Assembly: GCF_052115865.1 (NCBI RefSeq)
Contig: NZ_JBQKME010000004.1
Coordinates: 144,289 to 208,288 of the forward strand
Reading direction: 5' to 3'
DNA from: Fundicoccus_A sp052115865
GTDB taxonomy: Bacteria; Bacillota; Bacilli; Lactobacillales; Aerococcaceae
DNA: 64,000 nucleotides
A program made the translations under genes and the position numbers. Of the stretch, positions 56,495 through 64,000 are shown piece by piece. The notes beneath the pieces are model-generated. The model searched no databases and was not told the origin of the DNA. It worked only from the letters and a program-made list of their open reading frames with translations. Each line of letters starts with the position of its first letter. The first letter of the stretch is position 1.

Positions 56495-56941
56495 TCAGCC
56501 GTACTTTTTCTGATGTTCTTTCTTCAACTTTAAATACGCTTCATTTTCCCTCACAATTTTCCACTTCTCTTCAAAAATGGTAGCTGACTTTGCTTTTTCT
56601 TCGTCTATTATTCTTTCTTTTATGTCGCCATTTTCATCATATTTGCGACCACCTTTGTAATTGGCGTAACGTCTAGATCTAGTGTAGCCCATTTGAAGAA
56701 ACTTCCGACTCATATCCATACCCACAAAATCACCGGCTGCCTGGTAATCCAAAAACAGCTGGTAGATTTTGTCAGAAGATACTTTAGCAATTTCTGGAGT
56801 CTTAAAACGCCAATGTGGTAGTATCTCGCTTTTATAAGGTTCTACCAGAAGCACCCCTTGTTCTCCTCGGCCCACTCGATACAATTCAGGCTGGTCCCGG
56901 AAGTTTATCTGAGCGAAATCCAGTTCATAATCAAAGGCCAT
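56495..56941 (-). CDS. DUF4385 family protein
   Basis: 148 residues from ATG 56941, which follows GAGGGGGGT. Very strong match by eye to the DUF4385 pattern: FRDQPELYRVGRGEQGVLLVEPYKSEILPHWRFKTPEIA and DFVGMDMSRKFLQMGYTRSRRYANYKGG. Cytoplasmic, function unknown; positively charged end (KLKKEHQKKYG). Confidence 0.9.
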   Translation of the reverse strand: MAFDYELDFAQINFRDQPELYRVGRGEQGVLLVEPYKSEILPHWRFKTPEIAKVSSDKIYQLFLDYQAAGDFVGMDMSRKFLQMGYTRSRRYANYKGGRKYDENGDIKERIIDEEKAKSATIFEEKWKIVRENEAYLKLKKEHQKKYG

Positions 56942-57108
56942 GTTACCCCCCCTCATGTCGATCCATTTCACTTTTTCTGTTTAGTTTTGTTACTAAACAT
57001 GACGTTAATTTTGTGTTCCAGGCAACTATCTTGTCTGCTCCTAACCGGAAGACAAAAAAGCTAGATTCGTAAAGGTCTCGCTAACATTTGTCTGTAAATT
57101 GTTTTCAA

Positions 57109-57147
57109 TTTTATCATCATTTATGATACGCATGTCCGTATCATCGA
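57109..57147 (+). repeat. 39-bp dispersed repeat, copy B
   Basis: Same sequence and orientation as 42167-42205 with one mismatch; here the inverted core ATGATACG-CATGTC-CGTATCAT is perfect. Confidence 0.9.
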
Positions 57148-57223
57148 GTCGCATGATAGAAAAGCATCTCATAACCAGTTAACCTAATGTTGAACTTAAG
57201 TAAATTTTATCTCTCTTCACAAC

Positions 57224-57347
57224 AAGGCGTTGCATTGGCGTTGCATCGCTAAACGCTTAGCGATGCTCCTCAAATCCTGAGATTAAAGCCTTGCACCACG
57301 CTTTAGCAACGTACGTTTTTAAAGCGTTGCGTTTGCGTTGCATCACA
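57224..57347. repeat. Paired GCGTTGC-NTT-GCGTTGCATC motifs
   Basis: GGCGTTGCATTGGCGTTGCATC near 57224 and AGCGTTGCGTTTGCGTTGCATC near 57325, about 100 bases apart, around the hairpin GCATCGCTAA-ACGC-TTAGCGATGC. Confidence 0.7.
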
Positions 57348-57685
57348 ACCACTGAAATCAATGAGTTTTTTACAACATTCTTCAAACTCTATCCTACAAC
57401 TACAGCCAGTAAACTTTCTTACTAAGTAAATGATGGGATATTAAAACCATTCGGAAAGGCTTCTATCTTTCAAGAACTTATAAAACCTTTTCTATAATCG
57501 CAGGGATAATCAAGTAACAGTATCGCTAGCAGTGAAATATCTTGACCAGCAGACTAAAGCGACACAAGTTTTTCAATTTAAGTTGACACTCCCAAAGAAC
57601 GGAAGTAACCGCAAGATTGTAGAATAAAATATTTTATATGGAGTTTGTTATTATATTTAAAATAACAAACTCCCTTTCTAACATT

Positions 57686-58570
57686 TTACACAGTTAGATT
57701 CAAAAATTGCTGGATAAGTTTATTTGTTTTATTCTTCTTTTTATAAATTGCATAAATTTGATGACTTAAAGAAAAATCATGATTATCAAATATTTGTATT
57801 TCTTTTAGTAGAGATTGTTCAATATATTCACGAACTAGAGCATAAGAGCTAAAGTAAACTACATCATTTGAAAGTGTATATTCAAGAGCTGATGAAGCAT
57901 TTTCGAATCTTAACTCAAACTGTAAATTATTTTTCAGCAACCTATCAAGTAATGACTGTGAATAACTATTCTCTAATCTACCGACAAATGTTAAATCGGT
58001 TAATTCGTTTTTGGATATATCTGTCGACGTATCAAAATTAGATCTTACTACGAAACAAAAACGATCATTAAGTAAATGAACCTTTGAATACTTTACTTCA
58101 TTTAATTCAAAATCAAGATTAGGATTTAATCCTATTATTGCTAAATCAATCTTATCGTTCTTTAGTAATTCTATACTTTCATTTGTACTCTTTATAGAAA
58201 TATTTACGTCTGTAGTTCTTTGTGTAGTCTTAAATTTTTTAATCATAGGATTTAACAGCTTCTCTATCGCTAATTGATGTCCTGCAATTTGTAAAGTCAG
58301 TGTCTCTTTATACTCGTTAATTTCGAAGATTATATCTTTTTCAACACTGAATAAATCTTTTGCATAGTTAAAAAGTAATATACCAAACTCTGTTAGTACA
58401 ATGTTTCTTCCCTTCTTCTGAAAAAGAGAAATACCAATTGTTTCCTCAAATTGCTTAACTTGAGATGATACAGAGGGTTGTGATATTCTCAATGCTTTAG
58501 CAGCATTGTACGTTGTTTTTTCCTTTGCTACAGTATAAAAAATTCTTAGGTGATGCAAATTAAGTTCCAA
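57686..58570 (-). CDS. LysR-family transcriptional regulator
   Basis: 294 residues. N-terminal winged helix LRIFYTVAKEKTTYNAAKALRISQPSVSSQVKQFEETIGISLFQKKGR, then a periplasmic-binding-like effector domain. A TTG start at 58570 is preferred: AAAGGAG lies seven bases upstream, giving MELNLHHLRIF; longer in-frame starts sit before that site. Divergent from the PdxH-like gene 107 bases away, its probable target. Confidence 0.9.
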   Translation of the reverse strand: MELNLHHLRIFYTVAKEKTTYNAAKALRISQPSVSSQVKQFEETIGISLFQKKGRNIVLTEFGILLFNYAKDLFSVEKDIIFEINEYKETLTLQIAGHQLAIEKLLNPMIKKFKTTQRTTDVNISIKSTNESIELLKNDKIDLAIIGLNPNLDFELNEVKYSKVHLLNDRFCFVVRSNFDTSTDISKNELTDLTFVGRLENSYSQSLLDRLLKNNLQFELRFENASSALEYTLSNDVVYFSSYALVREYIEQSLLKEIQIFDNHDFSLSHQIYAIYKKKNKTNKLIQQFLNLTV

Positions 58571-58677
58571 ACTGACAACTCCTTTCTTCAATTGATAGGT
58601 TTTAGTTATCGTTATTCTCTCATTATATATTGTTTTTTTTACTAAAAGTAAGATAAGCTAACATTGAGGTGAAAATA

Positions 58678-59334
58678 ATGGAGTATAGTAAAAAAATTAA
58701 AGAATTAAAGGTACTACAAGGAGATAAACTTAAGTTAGATTGGGAAAACGTAGGCAATAATCCTAGTAAATTATTCTACAAATGGTTAGACATAGCGATT
58801 AACTATGAAGTGATTGAACCACAAGCGATGGTGTTGGCAACCGCAGATACAAAGGGCTTTATCACTTCAAGAGTGTTGCTTGTTCGACATGTTGATGAGG
58901 AATCTAATTTCTATTTTTCTACAAGCAAAGCTAATCCTGCAGGAGAACAGCTCTCTGAAAACCCTAATGCAAGTTTAAATTTTTATTGGAAAGAACTGTC
59001 ACAACAAATCATAGTGAGTGGTCGTGTTGAAAAATGTCACCAAACTGATAGTATCGATGATTTTAAGAAACGTTCAATAGGCTCTAAATCAATCTGTTTA
59101 GTCCAAAAACAAAGTCAGTTACTGGAAAATATTCAGACAATGCACCTCGCAGTTGAAGAAACACAAAAAGAACTAAAATCGAATCCAGATTTAATCAACC
59201 CAAATTGGTCTTTGTTTAAGGTCATTCCAGACAAAATTGAGTTCTTTCAAGGAAGAAAAACAAGAATGCATGAAAGACTAGTATTTACTCGTAACTCAAA
59301 CAATGAATGGGGTAGAAATTTTATTTGGGCATAG
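58678..59334 (+). CDS. pdxH: Pyridoxamine 5'-phosphate oxidase-like flavoprotein
   Basis: 218 residues from ATG 58678 (GAGGTG six bases upstream). FMN split-barrel of the PdxH type: QAMVLATADTKGFITSRVLLVRHV, FYFSTSKANPAGEQLSENPNASLNFYWKELSQQI, and the C-terminal dimer motif NWSLFKVIPDKIEFFQGRKTRMHERLVFTR. Likely oxidises pyridoxamine/pyridoxine phosphate to PLP; a PhzG-like role is an alternative. LysR control is inferred from divergence. Confidence 0.8.
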   Translation: MEYSKKIKELKVLQGDKLKLDWENVGNNPSKLFYKWLDIAINYEVIEPQAMVLATADTKGFITSRVLLVRHVDEESNFYFSTSKANPAGEQLSENPNASLNFYWKELSQQIIVSGRVEKCHQTDSIDDFKKRSIGSKSICLVQKQSQLLENIQTMHLAVEETQKELKSNPDLINPNWSLFKVIPDKIEFFQGRKTRMHERLVFTRNSNNEWGRNFIWA

Positions 59335-59394
59335 AATTTTATAAAATATCGTTTACTAGATTAGTATAAATTAAAAAGCGTAAATTTCAAGTTT

Positions 59395-60736
59395 AAGTTA
59401 GCCACTTTTCTTTGAATTATTTACTAGCTCTATTTTCTTTTTGGATCGAGTCAGTGCTTGATAATGAGTTGAGGCATGGTAGTCTCGCATATGTCAGCTT
59501 TACAGCTATAAAATCATGCCGAATGAGGCTCTTTGTCAAGCACTGACGGGTTCCGCCACTGGTTCCCTTTTACGTTCTTTATGAAATTCTCGAATGAATA
59601 AGTCATGTGGAGTTTGGTAGCCTAATTGCTTACGTGGATAATCGTTCATCCAGTTTTGGATACGCAGGCATTGTCTATCGCATATAGCTTCAAGCGGTTG
59701 ACCTTTAGGCAGGAAGCGGCGAATGATCTTATGTTGATTCTCACTTGTACCACGCTCCCAAGAGGCATAAGGGTGAGTGAAATAGACATTGACGACCTCT
59801 TGTAAAGATGTATGAAGCCCTGCAAATTCAGACCCATTATCTGACGTAATCGTCTTAAATAATTGAGAGAATGATTCACCCGCACGTTGATGCAAACTTT
59901 CAATTGCTTCATCCACAGCCTGAGCCGTTTTATCCTTGATTTTCAGAATGACTTCATAGCGAGTTTTTCGTTCAACTAACGTCAACAATACGGGATCCGA
60001 GGCAACTTTACTTCCAATAACTGTATCAATTTCCCAATGTCCAAAACTCTTTCTTGTCTCAATTTCTTGAGGACGCTCTTCGATAGAAGGACCTAAAACG
60101 CGTTGGTTTCGGCGGGCTTTCTTCGTGTTCTTCTTGGTATTTCGCGAGAGTTTCTCTAATAAATCCAGGTTGCGTGTTTTCATGACGTCACTATCAATCC
60201 AGTGATATAAAGTTGTTGTGCAAGGGATGATAGCAGTCTCAAATAATTCATTTTCACGAGCAAAGCCAACGACCACATCTGGCGACCATTTGTCTTCCAA
60301 CATCTTAGTGTCTGCCCACTCAACAAAGGCGTTCATTTTCGCCCATTTAGGTCTTCTACCGCAATTGAGACGTTGTTGGTCATATTGAGCTTTTCCAGTA
60401 TCAGCATCGTAAATAGTGTAGGTATAGTCATAAATTTTTCCTTTTTGTTTTTGACGTTTCCGTTGTGTGACCGAACCTCTTTTCACTTCATTATGAATGG
60501 TTTGAGGTGAACGACCTAGTGACTTGGCAATAGCGCGGTTAGAGTAACCTTCTTTCTTAAGAATCGCAATTTGACAACGTTCTTGATAAGATAGGTGTTT
60601 CCCTTTTCGTGAGTTCGTGTTAAACTGTTCTTGCGTCATGTGAATTCATCCTTTTCTATTGAGAGTTGTGGTAACTTCAATATTAACATGAATTTCACGT
60701 GGCGTTTTTTTATGGACTTTTAGAAGTGGCTAACTT
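59395..60736 (-). mobile_element. IS30-family insertion sequence, complete
   Basis: Ends AAGTTAGCCACTT (59395-59407) and AAGTGGCTAACTT (60724-60736) are perfect inverted repeats around one intact minus-strand transposase. A GTCAGTGCTTGA/TCAAGCACTGAC pairing (59449-59549) spans the transposase stop. Confidence 0.88.
59536..60639 (-). CDS. IS30-family transposase
   Basis: 367 residues, intact. HTH_38 start KHLSYQERCQIAILKKEGYSNRAIAKSLGRSPQTIHNEVKRG, then DDE integrase core: SFGHWEIDTVIGSK (D1), TSDNGSEFAGLH (D2), YASWERGTSENQHKIIRRFLPKG (E). AAAGGATG precedes the ATG. Confidence 0.95.
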   Translation of the reverse strand: MTQEQFNTNSRKGKHLSYQERCQIAILKKEGYSNRAIAKSLGRSPQTIHNEVKRGSVTQRKRQKQKGKIYDYTYTIYDADTGKAQYDQQRLNCGRRPKWAKMNAFVEWADTKMLEDKWSPDVVVGFARENELFETAIIPCTTTLYHWIDSDVMKTRNLDLLEKLSRNTKKNTKKARRNQRVLGPSIEERPQEIETRKSFGHWEIDTVIGSKVASDPVLLTLVERKTRYEVILKIKDKTAQAVDEAIESLHQRAGESFSQLFKTITSDNGSEFAGLHTSLQEVVNVYFTHPYASWERGTSENQHKIIRRFLPKGQPLEAICDRQCLRIQNWMNDYPRKQLGYQTPHDLFIREFHKERKREPVAEPVSA

Positions 60737-61008
60737 CATTATAAAATCCGCCCTTTTTATGTTTATCCTATTTCGCTTAAAAAAATTTAAAAATATTATT
60801 CGATAGGTATAATTCCAATTAAAGAAATCTCGCTTTATTTGTTTTTGTTGCGTGAACATTTAATTTCAAGTTCGTAAATACCATAAATAATAAATTTTAC
60901 ACTTCTAAATAAAGCATTTTAAGCCATTTTCAAATTAATTCACTTATAGTTATCCGCGAAAACTTCTTAAAATCGACCTTAAAAATCTGTCTCTTCCAAT
61001 AATTTACT

Positions 61009-61466
61009 CTACATCTGAAAGCCACTCTGTTTTTGTGTAATCAGCTTTCGTTTATGTCGAGTTAAAGTGCTTTTGCTGATACCAGTCATCTTTTCAACTT
61101 CTGAATAAGAATGTATCTCTAAAAGTTGCATAGCTAGAGCTAATTGTTGCGTAGAAAATTTTTTAGGACGTCCCTCTTTAAAGCCTGGTCTCTGTTTTGC
61201 GATTTCTTTTCCTTCTTGTGTTCTTTCAACGATGAGATCGCGTTCAAAATCCGCAAAAGCACTAAAAATTGTAAAAATTAATCTTCCTGTAGAAGTATTT
61301 TCAATTATACCTAAATTAAGTACATTGATCCGCACACCTTTTTCAAAAAGATACTTGATTGTATTCAATTCGTCTTGAGTACTGCGTGCGAATCGGTTTA
61401 ACTTTGTGACCACCAATGTATCACCCGTTTGAATCGTCTGCAATAGTTTTTGGAATTCCGGTCAAT
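61009..61466 (-). pseudogene. Serine recombinase (resolvase/invertase), 5' truncated
   Basis: Open from 61466 without a start: PEFQKLLQTIQTGDTLVVTKLNRFARSTQ, FSAFADFERDLIVERTQEG, and a C-terminal helix-turn-helix SYSEVEKMTGISKSTLTRHKR. About 50 N-terminal residues with the catalytic Ser are missing upstream, where unrelated DNA starts. Confidence 0.8.
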
Positions 61467-61567
61467 CACTTTTTGTCCCCGTTATTTTTGGATTTATTAT
61501 GCATTTCTTTTAGGAGTTATCTATCTGCACTATTCACCGGATTCCGGAAATTGTAGCTACTATACTA

Positions 61568-61602
61568 AAGAAGACCTTGAGTATTTTACTCAGGGTCTTC
61601 TT
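61568..61602. terminator. Long hairpin after the GNAT gene
   Basis: AAGAAGACCTTGAGTA/TACTCAGGGTCTTCTT, 16-bp stem with one mismatch, 4 bases from the acetyltransferase stop. T-run absent, so termination strength is uncertain. Confidence 0.6.
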
Positions 61603-61605
61603 GCT

Positions 61606-62205
61606 TCAGATATTCATTTCATAGACACGCACTTCATGAAGACGGTAGCAGATTTTTTCCAATTCTTCTTTTCGCTCGATTGGCGCTTCGAAGTTGAAGT
61701 TTCGGATCCCGTATACTTCTCCTATATTTTCAAAACTGATAAAACTCTGTAATATCGAATTATTTGCATTCCCTTTCAAATAAGCATTCAGATACGCTTC
61801 CCTGAACAGGAACCCTTGCTTAAGGTACCACTGCGTTGCAGCCATGTCATCCTGGGTCCAAACCTCTACCCGTTCGACCCCATTCTCTCTCAGCTTTTCT
61901 TGGGCTGCCCGCCAGAGAGCGGTTGCTAAACCCTGCCCCCTATATTCAGGTAAGACTCCTAAATGCCAAATCACTCCGCCTTTTGAACCCTCAAAGTAGC
62001 AGGCATCTCCCGGTTTCTCCTCATACTCACAATCCAGAAAGCCGACGACTTGCCCATTCTCTATTGCTACCATTTGAATAACAGGGTTCTCGTATTCTTC
62101 CCGAAAGTTTTGAACATCATCAAAATAGGAGCTGTCCAAAAAGGATACTACTCGGCAGCGAATCCATGATGTTTTGTCTTGGTCTTCGTATTCTCGAATC
62201 TTCAT
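61606..62205 (-). CDS. GNAT family N-acetyltransferase
   Basis: 199 residues. Motif A VIWHLGVLPEYRGQGLATALWRAAQEKL with the RGxGLA acetyl-CoA loop, then VEVWTQDDMAATQWYLKQGFLF. Richer in G+C than its surroundings, suggesting transfer. CAAAGGAGG precedes the ATG. Substrate unknown. Confidence 0.85.
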   Translation of the reverse strand: MKIREYEDQDKTSWIRCRVVSFLDSSYFDDVQNFREEYENPVIQMVAIENGQVVGFLDCEYEEKPGDACYFEGSKGGVIWHLGVLPEYRGQGLATALWRAAQEKLRENGVERVEVWTQDDMAATQWYLKQGFLFREAYLNAYLKGNANNSILQSFISFENIGEVYGIRNFNFEAPIERKEELEKICYRLHEVRVYEMNI

Positions 62206-62482
62206 AAAAATCCTCCTTTGTAGTAACGGAGGTTAGTTTTCAGTGTTACCTCCTACCACTGTGTTATAAGTAATTCTCTTTTTCGTCCACATGGCAATCA
62301 CTCCTTCACGATACTAAGTAGAATGGTCACTCCATTTAAGGCCGCTACAGATATTAAATGGAATATCCTGTTCTCTGTTTACCTGTTCAGTATAATATAA
62401 AGGGAAACTCTTTAGCATTCCTTATTTCCAAAAGGACTGAGGATCCCTCTGTATCAAAAACAATCGATTATGAGACAAAATC
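62206..62482. other. Non-coding stretch upstream of GNAT and resolvase genes
   Basis: No gene readable; includes promoter region of the divergent GNAT gene. Confidence 0.4.
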
Positions 62483-62517
62483 ATATCGCCTCTTTTATTA
62501 AATAAAAGAGGCGATAT
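62483..62517. repeat. 35-bp palindrome
   Basis: ATATCGCCTCTTTTATT-A-AATAAAAGAGGCGATAT, 17-bp perfect arms around one base, 93 bases before the recombinase ATG. Terminator or recombination site. Confidence 0.85.
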
Positions 62518-62519
62518 TC

Positions 62520-62573
62520 TGTATCATAACTTGTTACATTAACTACGTATCTATAACCCCCTTTTATGATACA
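62520..62573 (+). promoter_or_regulatory. Possible res site of the serine recombinase
   Basis: TGTATCATAA (62520-62529) and TTATGATACA (62564-62573) are exact inverted arms with 34 bases between, directly upstream of the recombinase gene, as in resolvase-bound res/operator regions. Confidence 0.5.
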
Positions 62574-62609
62574 ATGAAGGCAGAATTAAAGTACGAAAGG
62601 AAGAAAAGC

Positions 62610-63173
62610 ATGAGTGGATACATCTATGGTTATGCCCGGGTGAGTACGCGTTCACAAGAACTAAATCGTCAATTAGACTTACTCAATGAACAAAATTGTA
62701 ATGAAATCCTAACTGAGAAAATGACGGGAACCAAAGCGGATCGTCCCCAACTAAATCGTTTAAAAGATAAAATTCGTCCGGGAGATACGGTAATTGTGGA
62801 AAGTTTCTCGCGTCTAGGTCGTAGTACAAAGGATTTGATTGATCTTGTTACCTACTTTGAAGAGCATGAGGTAAAACTTGTAAGCTTGAAAGAAAACTTC
62901 GATACCGGCACCCCCCACGGCCGTTTAATGATGACAGTTTTCCAAGCTTTTAGTCAGTTTGAACGTGATCTAATTGTAGAACGTACAAAAGAAGGTTTGA
63001 AAAGTGCTCGTGCTAGAGGTCGTAAAGGTGGCCGCCCGCGTGTTAACCAGAAAGATATTGATCGAGCAGTAAAATTGTATGGTAGTCAGGCGTACAGCGT
63101 AAAAGAAATTACTGAAATGACTGATATAAGCAAGGCAACACTCTATCGCTACTTAAAAGACAATAGAGATTAA
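62610..63173 (+). CDS. Serine recombinase, resolvase/invertase type
   Basis: 187 residues from ATG 62610 (AAAGGAAG upstream; an in-frame ATG at 62574 lacks a site). Catalytic Ser in YGYARVSTRSQELNRQ, the R-rich EKMTGTKADRPQLNRL, VESFSRLGRSTKDL, FSQFERDLIVERTKEGL hinge helix and a C-terminal HTH (YSVKEITEMTDISKATLYRYL). Intact small resolvase as carried on plasmids and Tn3-like elements. Confidence 0.92.
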   Translation: MSGYIYGYARVSTRSQELNRQLDLLNEQNCNEILTEKMTGTKADRPQLNRLKDKIRPGDTVIVESFSRLGRSTKDLIDLVTYFEEHEVKLVSLKENFDTGTPHGRLMMTVFQAFSQFERDLIVERTKEGLKSARARGRKGGRPRVNQKDIDRAVKLYGSQAYSVKEITEMTDISKATLYRYLKDNRD

Positions 63174-63304
63174 TCTATTTTAATTTATGATTCGGGTGTC
63201 AAAAGTGGGTTTTTTTCGAGAGCAGGTTTCATATTTTGAGGGCTTCATCCTAAAAATTGCAAAAAAAAAATAAACTATACATTATTCAATTCTCTCAACG
63301 TTAT

Positions 63305-63846
63305 TTAAGCCAGCTTTGCTTTAATTTCCAGACTCTTTATCATTCTTTTCACATTAATTGCTCCTATTTTCATGAAAAATCTTAATTTTGTCCGCACTAA
63401 ACCATGTACTGGTATACAATCTACGCGATACTTTCTTCGCAACAGGGATGGGATTGCTTCTACACCATTTCGGATACGTGCATAAGCTTTATATTCTGGT
63501 GTTAGGAGGAGAAGTTTATACCGCGCCAAGTGAATTGTATTTTTTAGGATCTGGATAGTAGCTACTCTCTTTTGAAATTTAATCCCACAACGGTCTCTCA
63601 AGGGACAGTCTTGACATTTTTCTTTTTCCATTGTTAGCCGGAAGGTACCGCCTTCATGATCCCAATAACTGCACTTTTCTGGGGACTGTCTCATAGGACA
63701 GTGGGTGATTGTATTCATATCTTCGTTCATTACGAATTGACCTTTACAAGAATCCGTTTTTTTACCTACTAAATTGGTTGTAATCAATTCTATATTTAAT
63801 TTCGAAGCTTTCTTGCGTGCTTCATCTGATCCGTAGCAAAGGGTTT
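63305..63846 (-). pseudogene. IS1182/ISL-type DDE transposase, C-terminal fragment
   Basis: Readable from about 63846 (CYGSDEARKKASKLNIELIT) through the Cys-rich HCPMRQSPEKCSYW...CQDCPLRDRCGIKF to AYARIRNGVEAIPSLLRRKYRVD and a stop at 63305. The N-terminal half is missing. A different lineage from the intact IS1182 at 20.9 kb. Confidence 0.8.
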
Positions 63847-64000
63847 TGCGCCGCTATATAGTGATAATTCATCTTCAAGACCAAATACATGTAACCGTCA
63901 AGTACAAATGGACAGAAACGCTAAATAAGAATGGACACTTTCGTTGATTAACTTTTAAATATTTTTTCTTTATGTTTCATTCGATAACTTTCGCCATCCA

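Larger units (their letters stand above)
56942..57685. other. Intergenic stretch with a dispersed repeat and GCGTTGC motifs
   Basis: No gene seen. Holds copy B of the 39-bp repeat (57109-57147) and a GC-richer patch at 57224-57347 with GCGTTGC repeats and a 10-bp perfect hairpin GCATCGCTAA/TTAGCGATGC (57243-57266). Confidence 0.6.

Noticed and set aside
1..64000. Prophage
   Set aside because: No capsid, terminase, tail or lysis genes were seen; recombinases belong to transposon/island-type elements.

Overview
The window looks like chromosome of a low-GC Gram-positive, probably a Lactobacillales member of the Aerococcaceae/Carnobacteriaceae type. This is inferred from AT-rich DNA with strong AGGAGG ribosome sites, the Firmicute-type GalT, bifunctional AdhE with Rex-like operators, a BceRS-BceAB module and IS1182/IS30/IS256/IS21 elements. 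The species cannot be named from sequence alone.

Left part (1-16.2 kb) is mostly core metabolism: a glycan operon galM-galK-galT-GH20-GH29-GH2 with no secretion signals, so imported galacto/fucosyl/HexNAc oligosaccharides would be cut inside the cell and galactose sent to the Leloir pathway. Its last gene (lacZ-type GH2) is dead. Then come a broken NAD(P)-binding gene, adhE, a membrane metallophosphoesterase, a beta-carbonic anhydrase, a membrane-anchored PAS protein and a secreted nuclease.

The 16.2-20.8 kb stretch is gene-poor. It holds a strongly structured RNA-like segment of about 320 nt, an overlapping pair of winged-helix and catalytically degenerate tyrosine recombinase genes, a decayed gene, and a displaced 3' end of guaA marking an integration site. 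An IS1182 copy follows, then two exported/membrane proteins, a GH1 6-phospho-beta-glucosidase and a PTS gene beheaded by an IS256-family remnant.

28.6-45.5 kb is a mobile/defence island: IS21 debris, a superfamily 1 helicase with a frameshift in an A7 tract, a BcgI-like type IIB restriction-modification pair, radC, two toxin-antitoxin pairs (HigBA-like and HicAB) linked by near-identical hairpins, three tandem tyrosine recombinases, a large serine recombinase tail, and a 1048-residue calcineurin phosphoesterase-STAND NTPase fusion that is the best candidate for an uncharacterised defence protein.

45.5-57 kb mixes decayed small genes with core genes: an HhH-GPD DNA glycosylase, BceAB/BceRS, a 42-bp minisatellite, head-to-head IS21 remnants, tRNA-Thr(CGT), DUF2254 and DUF4385 proteins. 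57-64 kb has a LysR/PdxH divergent pair, a complete IS30-family element, two serine recombinases (one truncated, one intact with a res-like site), a GNAT acetyltransferase and a transposase fragment. No CRISPR array, rRNA operon or prophage structural gene was seen.
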